DNA of 64,000 nt from Treponema sp. (lineage in GTDB: Bacteria > Spirochaetota > Spirochaetia > Treponematales > Treponemataceae). Each line of letters starts with the position of its first letter. Positions within the stretch are counted from its first letter, which is position 1. Location of the stretch: assembly GCA_017470605.1 (NCBI GenBank), contig JAFUYH010000035.1, positions 52,102 to 116,101 on the forward strand, in the 5' to 3' direction. Positions 8,415 to 18,445 of the stretch are shown here, one piece after another. A program made the position numbers and the translations under genes. The notes under the pieces were generated by a model that was not told the origin of the DNA, made no database searches, and worked only from the letters and a program-made list of their open reading frames with translations.

Positions 8415-9542
8415 ATGAATATCGGAATTATATATGGCGGAAAAAGCGGAGAACATGAAATCAGCCTTATCTCTGCAGCAGCAATAGCCCGCGGAATTTC
8501 AAAAGCAAACAAAGTAATTCTTATTGGAATTACAAAAAAAGGAAAATGGTTTCTGCAGGACGAAAGCGAATACAAGAGGATTTGTGCTGACCAGTCTGCC
8601 GCTCTTTCAATCACAGAAGATGATTCAAAAGCCGTAAGTGTAATTCCCGGAGCTGGAAAAGACGCCTTTACAGCAGGCGGAAAATCTCTTGAACTGGACA
8701 TCGTATTCCCTGCCCTTCACGGAACTTACGGTGAAGACGGTACGATCCAGGGACTTTTTGAAATGGCAGATCTTCCTTACGTGGGTTGTACCCACATTTC
8801 TTCTGCCCTCACAATGGATAAAGAAAAAACAAAGATGATCTGGCAGGCCGCCGGACTTCCTGTCGTTCCTTATGTCTGCATGAAACGCTTTGTAATGATG
8901 GATTCAGTTGTTTACGATGCCTTTCTTGACGAAACTGAAAAAGAACTGGGCTATCCAATGTTTGTAAAGCCCTGCTGTGCAGGAAGTTCAAACGGAGCGG
9001 CAAAGGCAAAAGACCGCCGAGAACTCTGCTATAATCTTATGGAAGCCTTTTTGTGGGATGATAAAGTTCTGATTGAAAAATCCATCAATGCCCGCGAAAT
9101 TGAATGTAGCGTAACAGGAAACTCTGTAACCTACCCTGCCGACAGTGATGAAGAAGCCGTTGTAGCCTATATCCCGGGAGAAATTGCACCGACCCACACC
9201 TTCTACGACTTTGACGCAAAATACAATGACCCGGACGGAGCAAAGCTTCTTATTCCGGCAGAACTTGCAGAAAATGATCTGGAAAAAATCCGCAAGACAG
9301 CCTGCGCCGCCTACAAAGTTCTGGACGCAACAGGACTTGCCCGCGTAGACTTCTTTATTGATAAAGACACAAAGGCCGTTTATCTGAATGAAATAAACAC
9401 AATGCCGGGCTTTACGACAATCAGCATGTTCCCGAAAATGTGCGAAGCCGCCGGTCTGGACTTTGAATCGCTTACAAATCTTCTTATAGAAGAAGCTGTT
9501 AAGCGTTACGAAGCAAAAAAACGCCTGACAACATCAAGATAA
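8415..9542 (+). CDS. ddl: D-alanine--D-alanine ligase
   Basis: 375 aa, ATP-grasp fold. It joins two D-Ala molecules for the peptidoglycan pentapeptide in the cytoplasm. Family landmarks are IIYGGKSGEHEISL at the N-terminus, HGTYGEDGTIQGLFE, the ATP-grasp lysine region MFVKPCCAGSSNG, and the Mg-binding EINTMPGFTTISMFP near the C-terminus. An AGGAGATAAAAACAG leader gives good ribosome-site spacing to the ATG. It follows murE by 71 bases and is probably cotranscribed with it. I see no specific sign of a D-Lac-type ligase. Confidence 0.96.
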   Translation: MNIGIIYGGKSGEHEISLISAAAIARGISKANKVILIGITKKGKWFLQDESEYKRICADQSAALSITEDDSKAVSVIPGAGKDAFTAGGKSLELDIVFPALHGTYGEDGTIQGLFEMADLPYVGCTHISSALTMDKEKTKMIWQAAGLPVVPYVCMKRFVMMDSVVYDAFLDETEKELGYPMFVKPCCAGSSNGAAKAKDRRELCYNLMEAFLWDDKVLIEKSINAREIECSVTGNSVTYPADSDEEAVVAYIPGEIAPTHTFYDFDAKYNDPDGAKLLIPAELAENDLEKIRKTACAAYKVLDATGLARVDFFIDKDTKAVYLNEINTMPGFTTISMFPKMCEAAGLDFESLTNLLIEEAVKRYEAKKRLTTSR

Positions 9543-9586
9543 AAATCTTGAAGCTGTTTCCGCATAATCCATCCCGCATAATGCAA

Positions 9587-9615
9587 TTGACATCGCTATT
9601 TCTCTGTGTTAAAAT
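9587..9615 (+). promoter_or_regulatory. Sigma-70 type promoter for the PpiD-like gene
   Basis: TTGACA at 9587-9592, a 17-base spacer, then TAAAAT at 9610-9615. The -35 is a perfect consensus and the -10 has one mismatch. Transcription would start near 9622, giving a 5' leader of roughly 37 bases before the ATG at 9659. Confidence 0.75.
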
Positions 9616-9658
9616 TATTTACTTAAATTTTAAAAACTTATAAGGTTGGTTTTTCGCT

Positions 9659-11131
9659 ATGAAAAAAAATACTGCTTATACCATTGGCTCATTGGTAGTT
9701 CTTTTAATATGTGCCTTCTGTTTTGTTGTGCTTCCTGCATTTACAGGTTCCGGACAACAGCAGGGAGATATTCCTGTATTCGGAAAATATAACGGAAGAG
9801 AAATCCGTTACGAGCAGGGTTCTGATTTCTATAATTTTGTTTCCCAGTATGGACAGATGTTCCAGAGCAGAGGACAGCAGATTGACAGTTCTACTTACTA
9901 TTACATCTTCAACTATGCTTTCAATTCAACAGTATCAAAATATGCCTATACAGATGCCGTAAAAAAATCTGGATACGAAGTTCCAAAAACTGCTGTAAAC
10001 AGAGATATGCTTCCATACTTTTATGATGAAAACGGAAACTACTCTTCAAAACTTTACAGACAGACACCAGAATCAACTGTTGCAGAAATCAGACGCGGAG
10101 TAGAAGACAGCCTTATTACTTCACGCTATTATGATGACAACTTTGGCTCTGACTCAGAAATGGTAGGTTCTACAGGTCTTTATGGAATTAAAGAATCCTC
10201 TGCAGAACAGGACTTCCTCAAAAGCTATAATACAGACAAACGTGGTTTCAACATGGTTGCTTTTGCACTTTCTGAATATCCGGAAGAAGAAAAAATGAAT
10301 TTTGCAAAAGAAAACGCAGCAAAATTCACAAAGTATGACCTTTCACTTATTACAGTTGCAGATAAGTCAACTGCAGATACAGTTTCTAAAAGACTTGCAA
10401 ATAATGAAATCACATTCACGGATGCAGTTACTGAATATTCTTCAAAGAATTTCAGCAACACAGAAGGAAAGATTACAAGCTCATACCAGTATCAGGTAGA
10501 AAACATTCTTGTAAACAAAGATGACATTGCAGTTCTTTCAGACCTCGCAGTTGATGCCATCAGCCCTGCAATTGAAACAATTTCCGGCTATACAATCTTT
10601 AAGGCAGATGGACTTCCTGTAAAGGCAAATCTTGAAGACGAAACAATCAAGCAGGCAATATCTTCTTACATCACAAACTATGAAAAGACTCGTGTAGAAG
10701 ACTACTTTAAGGCAAAGGCAACAGACTTTACAAATGAAGCCCTTAAATCAGATTTTGATTCTGCATGTGCTTCATTCAATGTTGAAAAGCAGGAAATCGC
10801 ACCATTCCCACTTAACTTTGGAAGCGTAAATATTTCAACTTCTGTTGATACTTCTGTTAAGGGACTTTCAAATGCAGATACAAATGAAAACTTCCTTAAA
10901 ACAGCATTCTCCCTCAACATTAATGAATATTCTTCACCAATCGTAATGAATGACAATGTTGTAGTTCTTCAGTTTACAAATGAAGAAAAAGTAGCAGACG
11001 GCGAAGGTCCTTATGATGAAGCAAGCATTGAATCTTATGATGCTTCTGCAGCACAGGACTTTGTTCTTTCTAGTGATAAGCTGGAAAATAACTTTTCAAA
11101 AGTTTATTTCAGCAACTTTATGACAAACTAG
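9659..11131 (+). CDS. PpiD/SurA-like membrane-anchored peptidyl-prolyl isomerase family protein
   Basis: 490 aa. One N-terminal membrane segment (about residues 8-29, GSLVVLLICAFCFVVLPAF) is followed by a SurA-N-like helical region (about 40-190). A parvulin-like region lies around 221-320 (YDLSLITVADKSTADTV...). The C-terminal part again looks SurA/PpiD-like, with a region near 420-450 (AFSLNINEYSSPIVMNDNVVVLQF) that resembles the end of a rotamase domain. It probably works as a periplasmic folding helper for exported proteins. The parvulin motif is weak, so isomerase activity is uncertain. A strong promoter precedes it and an intrinsic terminator follows. Confidence 0.75.
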   Translation: MKKNTAYTIGSLVVLLICAFCFVVLPAFTGSGQQQGDIPVFGKYNGREIRYEQGSDFYNFVSQYGQMFQSRGQQIDSSTYYYIFNYAFNSTVSKYAYTDAVKKSGYEVPKTAVNRDMLPYFYDENGNYSSKLYRQTPESTVAEIRRGVEDSLITSRYYDDNFGSDSEMVGSTGLYGIKESSAEQDFLKSYNTDKRGFNMVAFALSEYPEEEKMNFAKENAAKFTKYDLSLITVADKSTADTVSKRLANNEITFTDAVTEYSSKNFSNTEGKITSSYQYQVENILVNKDDIAVLSDLAVDAISPAIETISGYTIFKADGLPVKANLEDETIKQAISSYITNYEKTRVEDYFKAKATDFTNEALKSDFDSACASFNVEKQEIAPFPLNFGSVNISTSVDTSVKGLSNADTNENFLKTAFSLNINEYSSPIVMNDNVVVLQFTNEEKVADGEGPYDEASIESYDASAAQDFVLSSDKLENNFSKVYFSNFMTN

Positions 11132-11134
11132 CAC

Positions 11135-12784
11135 TTGGATAAACTGAATGATAAAAAGCCCTGTATCGTTCAAACGACTCAGGGCTTTTCTGTTTCTTAT
11201 AACGAACACCTCCTCTATTCAAAATATAATCCGCAAAAAAATATCATAAAAACAATTGAAGAAAGTGATTTTCCAGACGGTTCAATAGTCCTCTGTATTT
11301 CCCCGGTTTTAAATTACGGTATAGAGGAACTGCTTTCAAAACTTTCAAACAACTGCATGGCAATCCTATGTGAAGCAGACCTGAATCTTTATGAATTTTC
11401 ACAGAATTTCAGAAAAGAAAATGCAGCACTTCCAGAAAACGAAAAACTCTTCACCCCTGCACCGCAGGAACTTTATAACCTTCCTTTATGGATTTACGAA
11501 AAAAATTCTAAAGGGCAATTCAGAAGAATAATCACGATTGATTTTTCGGCAGGAAGCAACTTTCACAAGGAATTTTACACAGAACTGACGAAAGCCTGCA
11601 CAGACAGCATAATGACCTTCTGGAAAAACAGGGTAACACTTACAAAATTCGGCCGCAAATACTGCAGGAATTTTTTTGAAAATCTGAGCCGTCTGCCAGA
11701 AACAAAACCGATTGAGAAATATTTTAAAAACATTTCAAAAACCATTCTCTGTTTCGGGGCAGGAGAAAGCACGGATTTATTTTTTGACTCTCACTTAGTG
11801 ACCTTAGAAAACCGCAGTAATTATTTCATTCTTTGTGCAGACACGGCTCTGGCGGCCCTCACAGAAAGGGGAATTACTCCGGATGGAGTTTTTATAGAAG
11901 AAGCCCAGTCTGTAATTTTAAAAAGTTTTATTGGAAATCCAAAGAATACAGAATTTCAGATTTTTGCAGGACTTTCTTCTCTACCTCAACTTCATCATAT
12001 TTTTCCAGCCAGACAGCTTTCATATTTTTTTACAGAATTTACGCAGGCTGATTTTTTAAAAAGAGCTGAGGAAGAAAAAATACTTCCACCAAAAAATCCT
12101 CCATTTGGTTCTGTTGGGCTCACTATGGTTTATTACGCCCTGCTCTTCCGTTATTCAGAAAAAATACCTGTTTATATTTGCGGGCTTGATTTTTCATATT
12201 CAGCGGGAAGAACCCACACAAGAAGCACACCCCATCATAAAGCAAAACTTTCTGCAATAAGTAAAATTAATTCTCTTTATGATTTTAATTCTGCCTTTAA
12301 TTCCAATACAATGGCTTTTATCGATAAAGGCGGACAAAAGTTTTATACCACACAGATTCTTTCTTCCTATGCAAATCTTTTTATAAGATATTTTTCATGC
12401 GAAAAGAATATTTTTGATGCAGGAAAATGCGGAATTCCGCTAGGAATTCCAAGGGCACTGCCGGAACTTTTACAGGAAGCCTTAAAAGAGCAGAAAGAAA
12501 AAATTCAGCAGCCAGAAGAAAAATATGAAAAAGAAGATCAAGTAAGAAAATTTATCAAAGAAGAAATAAATGCCCTGCAGACGCTGAGAAGTCTGCTGAC
12601 AAGTGATAGAGGACTTTCAGCAGAAGAACTGCAGTCAGAAATTAGGGCACTGGCAGAAAAAAGGGAATATCTTTTTCTGCACTACCCGGACGGCTGTGCC
12701 TTCCGCTACGACCAGTCTTTTTTGAACAGGGTTCGCACAGAAATAGATTTTTTCCTGAAAGTCCTGGAAAATGCTCCCCTGTAA
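11135..12784 (+). CDS. DUF115 / Maf-like (MptE-type) protein, possible flagellin glycosylation factor
   Basis: 549 aa from a TTG start 3 bases after the previous stop; the next in-frame ATG is about 70 codons in. The N-terminus has the LLYSKYNP motif common in this family. The centre carries GAGESTDLFFDS...FILCADTALAALTERGITPDGVF, the DUF115 core related to 6-hydroxymethylpterin pyrophosphokinase. In Campylobacter and others, DUF115 Maf proteins transfer nonulosonic acid sugars to flagellin. The C-terminal 110 residues are charged and helical (QEALKEQKEKIQQPEEKYEKE). A terminator-like hairpin covers codons 7-19, so expression may depend on read-through. The function is inferred from family only. 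Confidence 0.7.
   Translation: MDKLNDKKPCIVQTTQGFSVSYNEHLLYSKYNPQKNIIKTIEESDFPDGSIVLCISPVLNYGIEELLSKLSNNCMAILCEADLNLYEFSQNFRKENAALPENEKLFTPAPQELYNLPLWIYEKNSKGQFRRIITIDFSAGSNFHKEFYTELTKACTDSIMTFWKNRVTLTKFGRKYCRNFFENLSRLPETKPIEKYFKNISKTILCFGAGESTDLFFDSHLVTLENRSNYFILCADTALAALTERGITPDGVFIEEAQSVILKSFIGNPKNTEFQIFAGLSSLPQLHHIFPARQLSYFFTEFTQADFLKRAEEEKILPPKNPPFGSVGLTMVYYALLFRYSEKIPVYICGLDFSYSAGRTHTRSTPHHKAKLSAISKINSLYDFNSAFNSNTMAFIDKGGQKFYTTQILSSYANLFIRYFSCEKNIFDAGKCGIPLGIPRALPELLQEALKEQKEKIQQPEEKYEKEDQVRKFIKEEINALQTLRSLLTSDRGLSAEELQSEIRALAEKREYLFLHYPDGCAFRYDQSFLNRVRTEIDFFLKVLENAPL
11154..11189 (+). terminator. Intrinsic terminator of the PpiD-like gene, lying inside the start of the next gene
   Basis: AAAAGCCCTG (11154-11163) pairs with CAGGGCTTTT (11180-11189). 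Inside it TCGTT (11166-11170) pairs with AACGA (11173-11177). The right arm ends in TTTT and is followed by CTGTTTCTT. It sits 22 bases after the upstream stop codon but within the coding frame of the downstream DUF115 gene. Confidence 0.7.
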
Positions 12785-12810
12785 GGAGCAGAGCTTTACT
12801 TTTCCGAATA

Positions 12811-14616
12811 TCAGTCAGCATCGTTTTCTTTCAGGACAGCAAGGAAGGCGCTCTGCGGCAATTCAACATCACCAATCATCTTCATGCGCTTTTTACCTTC
12901 CTTCTGCTTTTCCAAAAGCTTGCGTTTACGGGTAATATCACCGCCGTAACATTTTGCAAGAACGTCCTTGCGGACAGGATTAACAGTCTCACGGGCAATA
13001 ATCTGGCTTCCGATAGCCCCCTGAATGGCAACCTTGAACTGCTGCCGACTGATTTCACCCTTAAGACGCTCGCAAACCTTGCGGGCACGCAAAACGGCAT
13101 TTTCCTTAAAGGTAAGGAGAGAAAGGGCATCTACAATCTTTCCGTTCAAAAGAATATCAACCTTTACAAGCTCAGTCGGACGGTAGCCTATAATTTCGTA
13201 ATCAAAAGAAGCGTAACCGCGGCTGTAACTCTTTAATCGGTCGTAAAAGTCAAAAAGAACTTCTGAAAGCGGCATTTCATAGCTGAGTTCAACGCGCTTA
13301 GTATCCAGATACTGCATGTTTGTCTGAACACCACGCTTTTCTGTACACAAAGACATGATTGAACCAAGATATTCAGATGGAGAAATAATAGAAGCCTTGA
13401 TATAAGGCTCTTCTGCATCACGAATACGGCCCTGAGGATATTCCGAAGGATTATCTATAAACATTTCTTCGCCATTTTGCAGGTGCAGTTTATAGCGGAC
13501 AGAAGGAGCCGTAAAGATTACAGCCTGGTCAAAGTCGCGTTCAAGACGCTCCTGAATAATTTCCAGATGAAGAAGCCCAAGAAAACCACAGCGGAAACCG
13601 TTACCAAGGGCAAGAGAATTATCTTTTTCATAAATCAGGCTGGCATCGTTGAGCTTAAGTTTTTCCATGCTTTCTTTAAGTTCTTCGTAATCATTTGAAT
13701 CCATAGGGTAAATTGAAGAATAAACTACAGGCTTTACTTCCTTAAAGCCGGGCAGAGGCTCATCAATAGGGTCAGAAGCAAGGGTAATCGTATCGCCGAC
13801 CTTTACGTCGCTTACGGTTTTTACGCCGGAAATAATATATCCGACATCACCGGCTTCCAGAACGCCTGTTTCTTCGTAATTAATCTTAAAAATTCCAATC
13901 TGCTCAACCTTGTAGTCTGCCTGACTTGCCATCATGCGGATTACATCACCAGTCTTAATTCGGCCTTCCATAACGCGCACATGAACAATTACACCGCGGT
14001 AGGCATCGTAATGGCAGTCAAAAATAAGGGCGGCAGCCTTACCGTTAGGGTCGCCTGTAGGAGCCGGGAACTTTGTAACGATAGCTTCCATCAAGTCATC
14101 AATGCCCTCTCCTGTTTTGGCAGAAACGCACATGGCATCTGCTGAATCAAGACCAAGTTCCTTGTCAATCTGATTTTTGCAGGAAGGAATATCAGCAGAA
14201 GCCAGGTCTATTTTATTGATTACGGGCACCATTGTAAGGTCGTGTTCCAAAGCCATGTACATATTGGAAACAGTCTGGCTTTCTACCCCCTGAGTGGCAT
14301 CTATTAAAAGCAGGGCTCCCTCGCAGGAAGCGATAGCGCGTGAAACTTCGTAAGAAAAGTCTACGTGCCCCGGAGTATCTACAAAGTTCAATTCGTAATC
14401 ATTTCCGTCCTTTGCATGATAAGGAATGGTTACTGCCTGACTTTTTATAGTAATTCCGCGCTCACGCTCAATATCCATGTTATCCAGAATCTGATTAACC
14501 ATTTTGCGGTCATCAATGATTTTAGCCTTCTGAATAAGGCGGTCAGAAAGAGTAGATTTTCCGTGGTCAATGTGGGCAACAATACAGAAGTTGCGCTTAA
14601 ATTTCATGTCTGTCAT
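12811..14616 (-). CDS. lepA: LepA, elongation factor 4 (back-translocating GTPase)
   Basis: 601 aa, the usual length. G-motifs are visible: AHIDHGKST (G1), ERERGITIK (G2), DTPGH (G3) and NKID (G4). The LepA C-terminal signature region is present (ETVNPVRKDVLAKCYGGDITRKRKLLEKQKEGKKRMK). It binds ribosomes and affects back-translocation and ribosome biogenesis. The start at 14616 (MTDMKFKRNFCIVAHIDHG) is supported by AGGA about 8 bases upstream. It is transcribed towards, and convergent with, the DUF115 gene. Confidence 0.98.
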   Translation of the reverse strand: MTDMKFKRNFCIVAHIDHGKSTLSDRLIQKAKIIDDRKMVNQILDNMDIERERGITIKSQAVTIPYHAKDGNDYELNFVDTPGHVDFSYEVSRAIASCEGALLLIDATQGVESQTVSNMYMALEHDLTMVPVINKIDLASADIPSCKNQIDKELGLDSADAMCVSAKTGEGIDDLMEAIVTKFPAPTGDPNGKAAALIFDCHYDAYRGVIVHVRVMEGRIKTGDVIRMMASQADYKVEQIGIFKINYEETGVLEAGDVGYIISGVKTVSDVKVGDTITLASDPIDEPLPGFKEVKPVVYSSIYPMDSNDYEELKESMEKLKLNDASLIYEKDNSLALGNGFRCGFLGLLHLEIIQERLERDFDQAVIFTAPSVRYKLHLQNGEEMFIDNPSEYPQGRIRDAEEPYIKASIISPSEYLGSIMSLCTEKRGVQTNMQYLDTKRVELSYEMPLSEVLFDFYDRLKSYSRGYASFDYEIIGYRPTELVKVDILLNGKIVDALSLLTFKENAVLRARKVCERLKGEISRQQFKVAIQGAIGSQIIARETVNPVRKDVLAKCYGGDITRKRKLLEKQKEGKKRMKMIGDVELPQSAFLAVLKENDAD

Positions 14617-14725
14617 ATTTTTAATCCTAAATGAGGCGGCTTGTATGCCGCATTATTTGTAAGTTCAAACCGTAAGTCTGCAACGCAAACCGGCGATATG
14701 GAAAGAAAAAGTGCTTTCTTTCATA

Positions 14726-16351
14726 TCAAAAATAATATGGACTATCCAAAGGAGTTGCCAGCATCATAGTAATGTCCAGAAATCCTTTTTTTCGTCTTTT
14801 AGTATAAACAGAAACATACAGATAACTGTTTTCACTGTCAAAATATACGTCCTTTACCGTAAGCTGATCATTTTTAGAAAAGTTCAGTTCATCAGCAGTT
14901 GTTCCAGCAAGAACTTCTTCTATTGTAAAGGAATTCTTGTTCATTGTCGATGAAGGAACAAGTTTCATTCCAAAAAAAGGAATAAAGGAACCTGAAAAGA
15001 AATCATGCTCATAAATTTCTGAAACAGGGGCCTTAGGCCGGCTTTCCAGATAAAGAAACTTTTCCGTCCTGTTACCATCAGAATCCTGACAGACACATTT
15101 TAAAAGTGATTCAGGCTCCTGCGAAAGCATAAAAAGTTGAAAATCTTCCAGACAGGAAACAGGCTGCCCCCCTACAGAAAGAATTACGTCTCCACTTCTG
15201 AGGCCTGAAATAAAGGCTGAACCGCCGGGCATAACATACTGAATTTCAAGACCGCATTTATCCCTTCCGTTTCTTTTTGTTTTCCCATAAGCACCAATCC
15301 AGGGGTGAATAATCTGCCCCTTTGAAAAGAGCAGTGGAAGTTCCTGTTTTAAGTATTCTATAGGAATTGCAAAATTAAGCCCCTGAAAACGCAGCATTCC
15401 TGCAAAAACCACAGCCTGAACATTCAGAGAACTGTCTATAAGAGGGCCTCCAGAATTCCCGGAATTAACAGCAGCATCAATCTGGATTACATTTCCAAGA
15501 GACAATAATTTTCTGTCTGTAGAAGAAATAATTCCTGATGTCAAAGTTCCTTCCAGACCAAGAGGAGTTCCAATGGCAGAAACCTTATCTCCTATCTGAA
15601 GTTCACGGCTGCTGCCAAGTTTCATTACAAATTTGGGAGTGATTTCTGCTTTCAGAAGCGCAAGATCCAGAGTTTCATCATAGCCTATAACCTTTGCAGG
15701 GATTTTTGTATCAGGGTCATCAAGAAGTTTTATGTAAAGTCTGGAATAACCTTCATATTTTGGATTTACCATTGAATCAATTACATGATGATTTGTTATC
15801 AGATAACCTCTTTCATCAATAAAGAAGCCGGAACCAATAATTATATCCGCATAGCCGGCTCCGTTTTGAACTTTTACACCTCTGTCTACCCAAATCGTTA
15901 CGCTTGCTTCCATACAATCGCTGATAGTCTTTGGATTTTTTGAAGACGCTGACTTTGTAAGTGCGGGAATATCCTTTGAATATAATTCAAGAATTTCTGA
16001 TTCCGAATATTTTCCAGACTTATAGCCTGCAAGGTTTAGTGCATTATAATATTTTATGGCAGTAAAATAATCTTTTTCTTCAAGAGCGGCACCTATCTGG
16101 TCTTCCAGATGTTCAGAACATCGCTTTGTTACATCCTCATGCGATAAAAGCAGAGCCCGCCATAAGGCACGTACCGGCTCACTTTCCATCATCTGATTAA
16201 TTCTTTTTATTTCATTTTTAACAAGATCTTCATCCGTATAGTCAAAGGCTTCCGGCACACTTTTAGGCTGCTTTAAAGTTTTGCAGGATAAGAGAATGGC
16301 GATAAAAAAAAATGAGAAAAAGATAATAAAGTGTTTTTGAAAAAAAGACAT
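14726..16351 (-). CDS. Trypsin-like S1C serine protease lipoprotein with PDZ domain (HtrA/DegP-like)
   Basis: 541 aa. The signal peptide ends in the lipobox AILLSC (Cys23). A helical region of about 120 aa precedes the protease domain (about 145-330). The catalytic triad is His189 (TNHHVID), Asp229 (LDLALLKA) and Ser300 (NSGNSGGPL). One PDZ domain follows (about 375-450, GLEIQYVMPGGSAFISGL...GDVILSVGG). The protein probably degrades or holds damaged periplasmic or envelope proteins. It begins 2 bases after the 696-residue exported protein, so the two are cotranscribed with tilS. The N-terminal helical extension is not part of standard DegP. Confidence 0.9.
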   Translation of the reverse strand: MSFFQKHFIIFFSFFFIAILLSCKTLKQPKSVPEAFDYTDEDLVKNEIKRINQMMESEPVRALWRALLLSHEDVTKRCSEHLEDQIGAALEEKDYFTAIKYYNALNLAGYKSGKYSESEILELYSKDIPALTKSASSKNPKTISDCMEASVTIWVDRGVKVQNGAGYADIIIGSGFFIDERGYLITNHHVIDSMVNPKYEGYSRLYIKLLDDPDTKIPAKVIGYDETLDLALLKAEITPKFVMKLGSSRELQIGDKVSAIGTPLGLEGTLTSGIISSTDRKLLSLGNVIQIDAAVNSGNSGGPLIDSSLNVQAVVFAGMLRFQGLNFAIPIEYLKQELPLLFSKGQIIHPWIGAYGKTKRNGRDKCGLEIQYVMPGGSAFISGLRSGDVILSVGGQPVSCLEDFQLFMLSQEPESLLKCVCQDSDGNRTEKFLYLESRPKAPVSEIYEHDFFSGSFIPFFGMKLVPSSTMNKNSFTIEEVLAGTTADELNFSKNDQLTVKDVYFDSENSYLYVSVYTKRRKKGFLDITMMLATPLDSPYYF

Positions 16352-16353
16352 TT

Positions 16354-18444
16354 CTATTCTTCCTCCATATAGGAGTCGGGAAGAATTCTTGCAAAAATGT
16401 TTCCAGAAACTTTTATTATAGAAAAGCGCTTTCCGTCTGCTTCCACAAGTCTGGAAATTCCCTGTGAAGCAAGTTTTTCTGCCGCTTTTAAAGCAAGCTT
16501 TTCCATTTCTTCTGAACCTTCTTCTGAAATCCAGTAAAAATTATCTGCATTTCCAGCATAAATCATTTCTTCAGAATTATAGACTGTCATTTTTACAGGA
16601 ATTCCATCTATAAAATTAAGCCATACGGCAGGATAAGATGCTTCCGCAAAAATATAAGTCTCTTCTAAAGGATTGCCCTCTTTGTGCGGTGACTTGATAT
16701 AAAAATAATCAAAATTTCCATCATCATCATTATCCCAACTGCACATTTTACCGCCGTACTCATAGTATTCTTCTGAATATTCGGCATGTGTATTTGCATT
16801 TCTATCTATGGAAATCTTTTTAAGACAGATATTTGAGGAAAAAGCATTAATTCCAAAAATTCTTTCTACATCTGCTTTTACTGCGTCAAGGTCAAATCCC
16901 TCTGCATTTTCCGGCAGGGCAGAATATTCTTCTGTAGTTTCAAAGTAACCGTCATCATCTGAATCTACATGACGAAGGAAAGGCAGACCTGCAGAAAAAT
17001 CTGAATAGGCATAACGGCGTTCTCCTTCATAAAAACTTGCAAAATAAAGTTTTCCCTTTTCTGATGAATATAAAACTTTAGAATTATTCCTTTCCTGATT
17101 TGGGACTTCAACACCAGCAGCCACTTCTACAAGTTCAGAAGACACTGGAAGGGCAATTTCTGTAATTACGCGGGGCACAAAAAAGTCAACGCCAACCAAA
17201 GTTAATACGGAATCTGCTGTAAATTCAAAAGGCGTATATCTGTAATCATCATGAAGGAAGGTAAATGTTCTTCCTTCATTTTCAAATGCAATGGAAGAAA
17301 GTTCCGGATAAGCTGAATAAGAAACAATAATATTTAAGCCCGGATATATAATCTGGGTCGGGGCTCCAAAATCACACTGAGCAATAAGTTCATTTTCTCC
17401 ATCATTATCTGCATCATATATAACAGATGAAGGACGTCCATTCTCATAACTGATTTTTATTTCACTCTGCAAATCAAGATTTAAGTCCAGTCTTATAATG
17501 CCGGAAAAGGCTGTAAGAAATTCAGCAAACTTTAATTTTTCACCATCAGATTTAAGTTCAAGAGCAAATTCCTGAAGGATTTCAAGAGGAATTTCTTCTC
17601 CAAGGGAAGAGAAAAATAAATCATAAGCCTGAGCCTCAGAATAAATACCCCTTCTCAAACCCTCTATTGCCAGAAGAGGATTTGAGCGGCTTTTTTTTGC
17701 ATCAATTGCCCGTAAAAGCCTGATTCCTTCTTCTCCCTCCGTAAAAAACGAGGCATAGATTTCAACTTCATTTTCTAAATCTGTATAGTCAGGAAGTTTT
17801 GCAATATATGCCCTTGCAACAGTCTGAACAGTTTCATCCATCTCATAATGCAGTCCGCTTCTAAAGGCTTCAGACATAAAGGCATACTCAAACATAAAGA
17901 AAATTGTTGGAAATCTGGAATCTTTAGGATAAATTCTTCGGGCTGTATTTACCTTTATGCGGGCTTCAGAAAGAGACTTCTGCGTTCCCATGCGATAATA
18001 ATTCTTTATACGGATAAATTCTGCATCCGCAGAAAGAATAAAAGGTTCTGAATCCAGAAGTTTTAAAGACGACTCATAATCCCCGGTATCGCAAAGCAGG
18101 TCTGCATAAAGGATTCTGGCTCCATTTTGTGAATAGCCAAGCCAGTTGTCTTTTTTGAATGCTTCACGAATAATATCCAGAACTGCGCTTTTTGTATAAG
18201 AAAGATTTATTGCCGAAGCAGCTTTTACATAAATTAAATCAGAAACAGAATCGTCATAAGAAAGCCCCAGTTCTGCCTGACGGAAGGCATTTTCCCAGTC
18301 ACCGCCCACAAGACAGTTTTCTGCAAGCCTGAGACAGCGGAGCGCTGTGTTTCTGTTTGCCGAAGCAGCAGAATTCTGTGCAAAAATCAAAGAACTAAAA
18401 ATCAGCGGAAAAAAAACTAAAACAGCAATAAATCTTTTTTTCAT
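16354..18444 (-). CDS. Large exported protein of unknown function, TPR-like N-terminus
   Basis: 696 aa with a Sec signal peptide (MKKRFIAVLVFFPLIFSSLIFAQ). Residues 30-300 are helical with TPR-like spacing (RLAENCLVGGDWENAFRQAELGL, LLCDTGDYESSLKLLD). The C-terminal half is beta-rich with many Asp/Asn/Glu turns, such as YDADNDGENELIAQCD, DSDDDGYFETT and DNDDDGNFDYFY. These DxDxDG-type segments resemble calcium-binding FG-GAP or EF-like loops. The gene sits between tilS (1 base) and the HtrA-like lipoprotein (2 bases), in one operon. I do not recognise the family; it is probably a spirochete periplasmic or outer-surface protein. Confidence 0.6.
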   Translation of the reverse strand: MKKRFIAVLVFFPLIFSSLIFAQNSAASANRNTALRCLRLAENCLVGGDWENAFRQAELGLSYDDSVSDLIYVKAASAINLSYTKSAVLDIIREAFKKDNWLGYSQNGARILYADLLCDTGDYESSLKLLDSEPFILSADAEFIRIKNYYRMGTQKSLSEARIKVNTARRIYPKDSRFPTIFFMFEYAFMSEAFRSGLHYEMDETVQTVARAYIAKLPDYTDLENEVEIYASFFTEGEEGIRLLRAIDAKKSRSNPLLAIEGLRRGIYSEAQAYDLFFSSLGEEIPLEILQEFALELKSDGEKLKFAEFLTAFSGIIRLDLNLDLQSEIKISYENGRPSSVIYDADNDGENELIAQCDFGAPTQIIYPGLNIIVSYSAYPELSSIAFENEGRTFTFLHDDYRYTPFEFTADSVLTLVGVDFFVPRVITEIALPVSSELVEVAAGVEVPNQERNNSKVLYSSEKGKLYFASFYEGERRYAYSDFSAGLPFLRHVDSDDDGYFETTEEYSALPENAEGFDLDAVKADVERIFGINAFSSNICLKKISIDRNANTHAEYSEEYYEYGGKMCSWDNDDDGNFDYFYIKSPHKEGNPLEETYIFAEASYPAVWLNFIDGIPVKMTVYNSEEMIYAGNADNFYWISEEGSEEMEKLALKAAEKLASQGISRLVEADGKRFSIIKVSGNIFARILPDSYMEEE

Positions 18445-18445
18445 T

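Noticed and set aside
14632..14727. Two small hairpins between the HtrA-like gene and lepA
   Set aside because: Short stems without a T-run; could be chance. Not listed as features.
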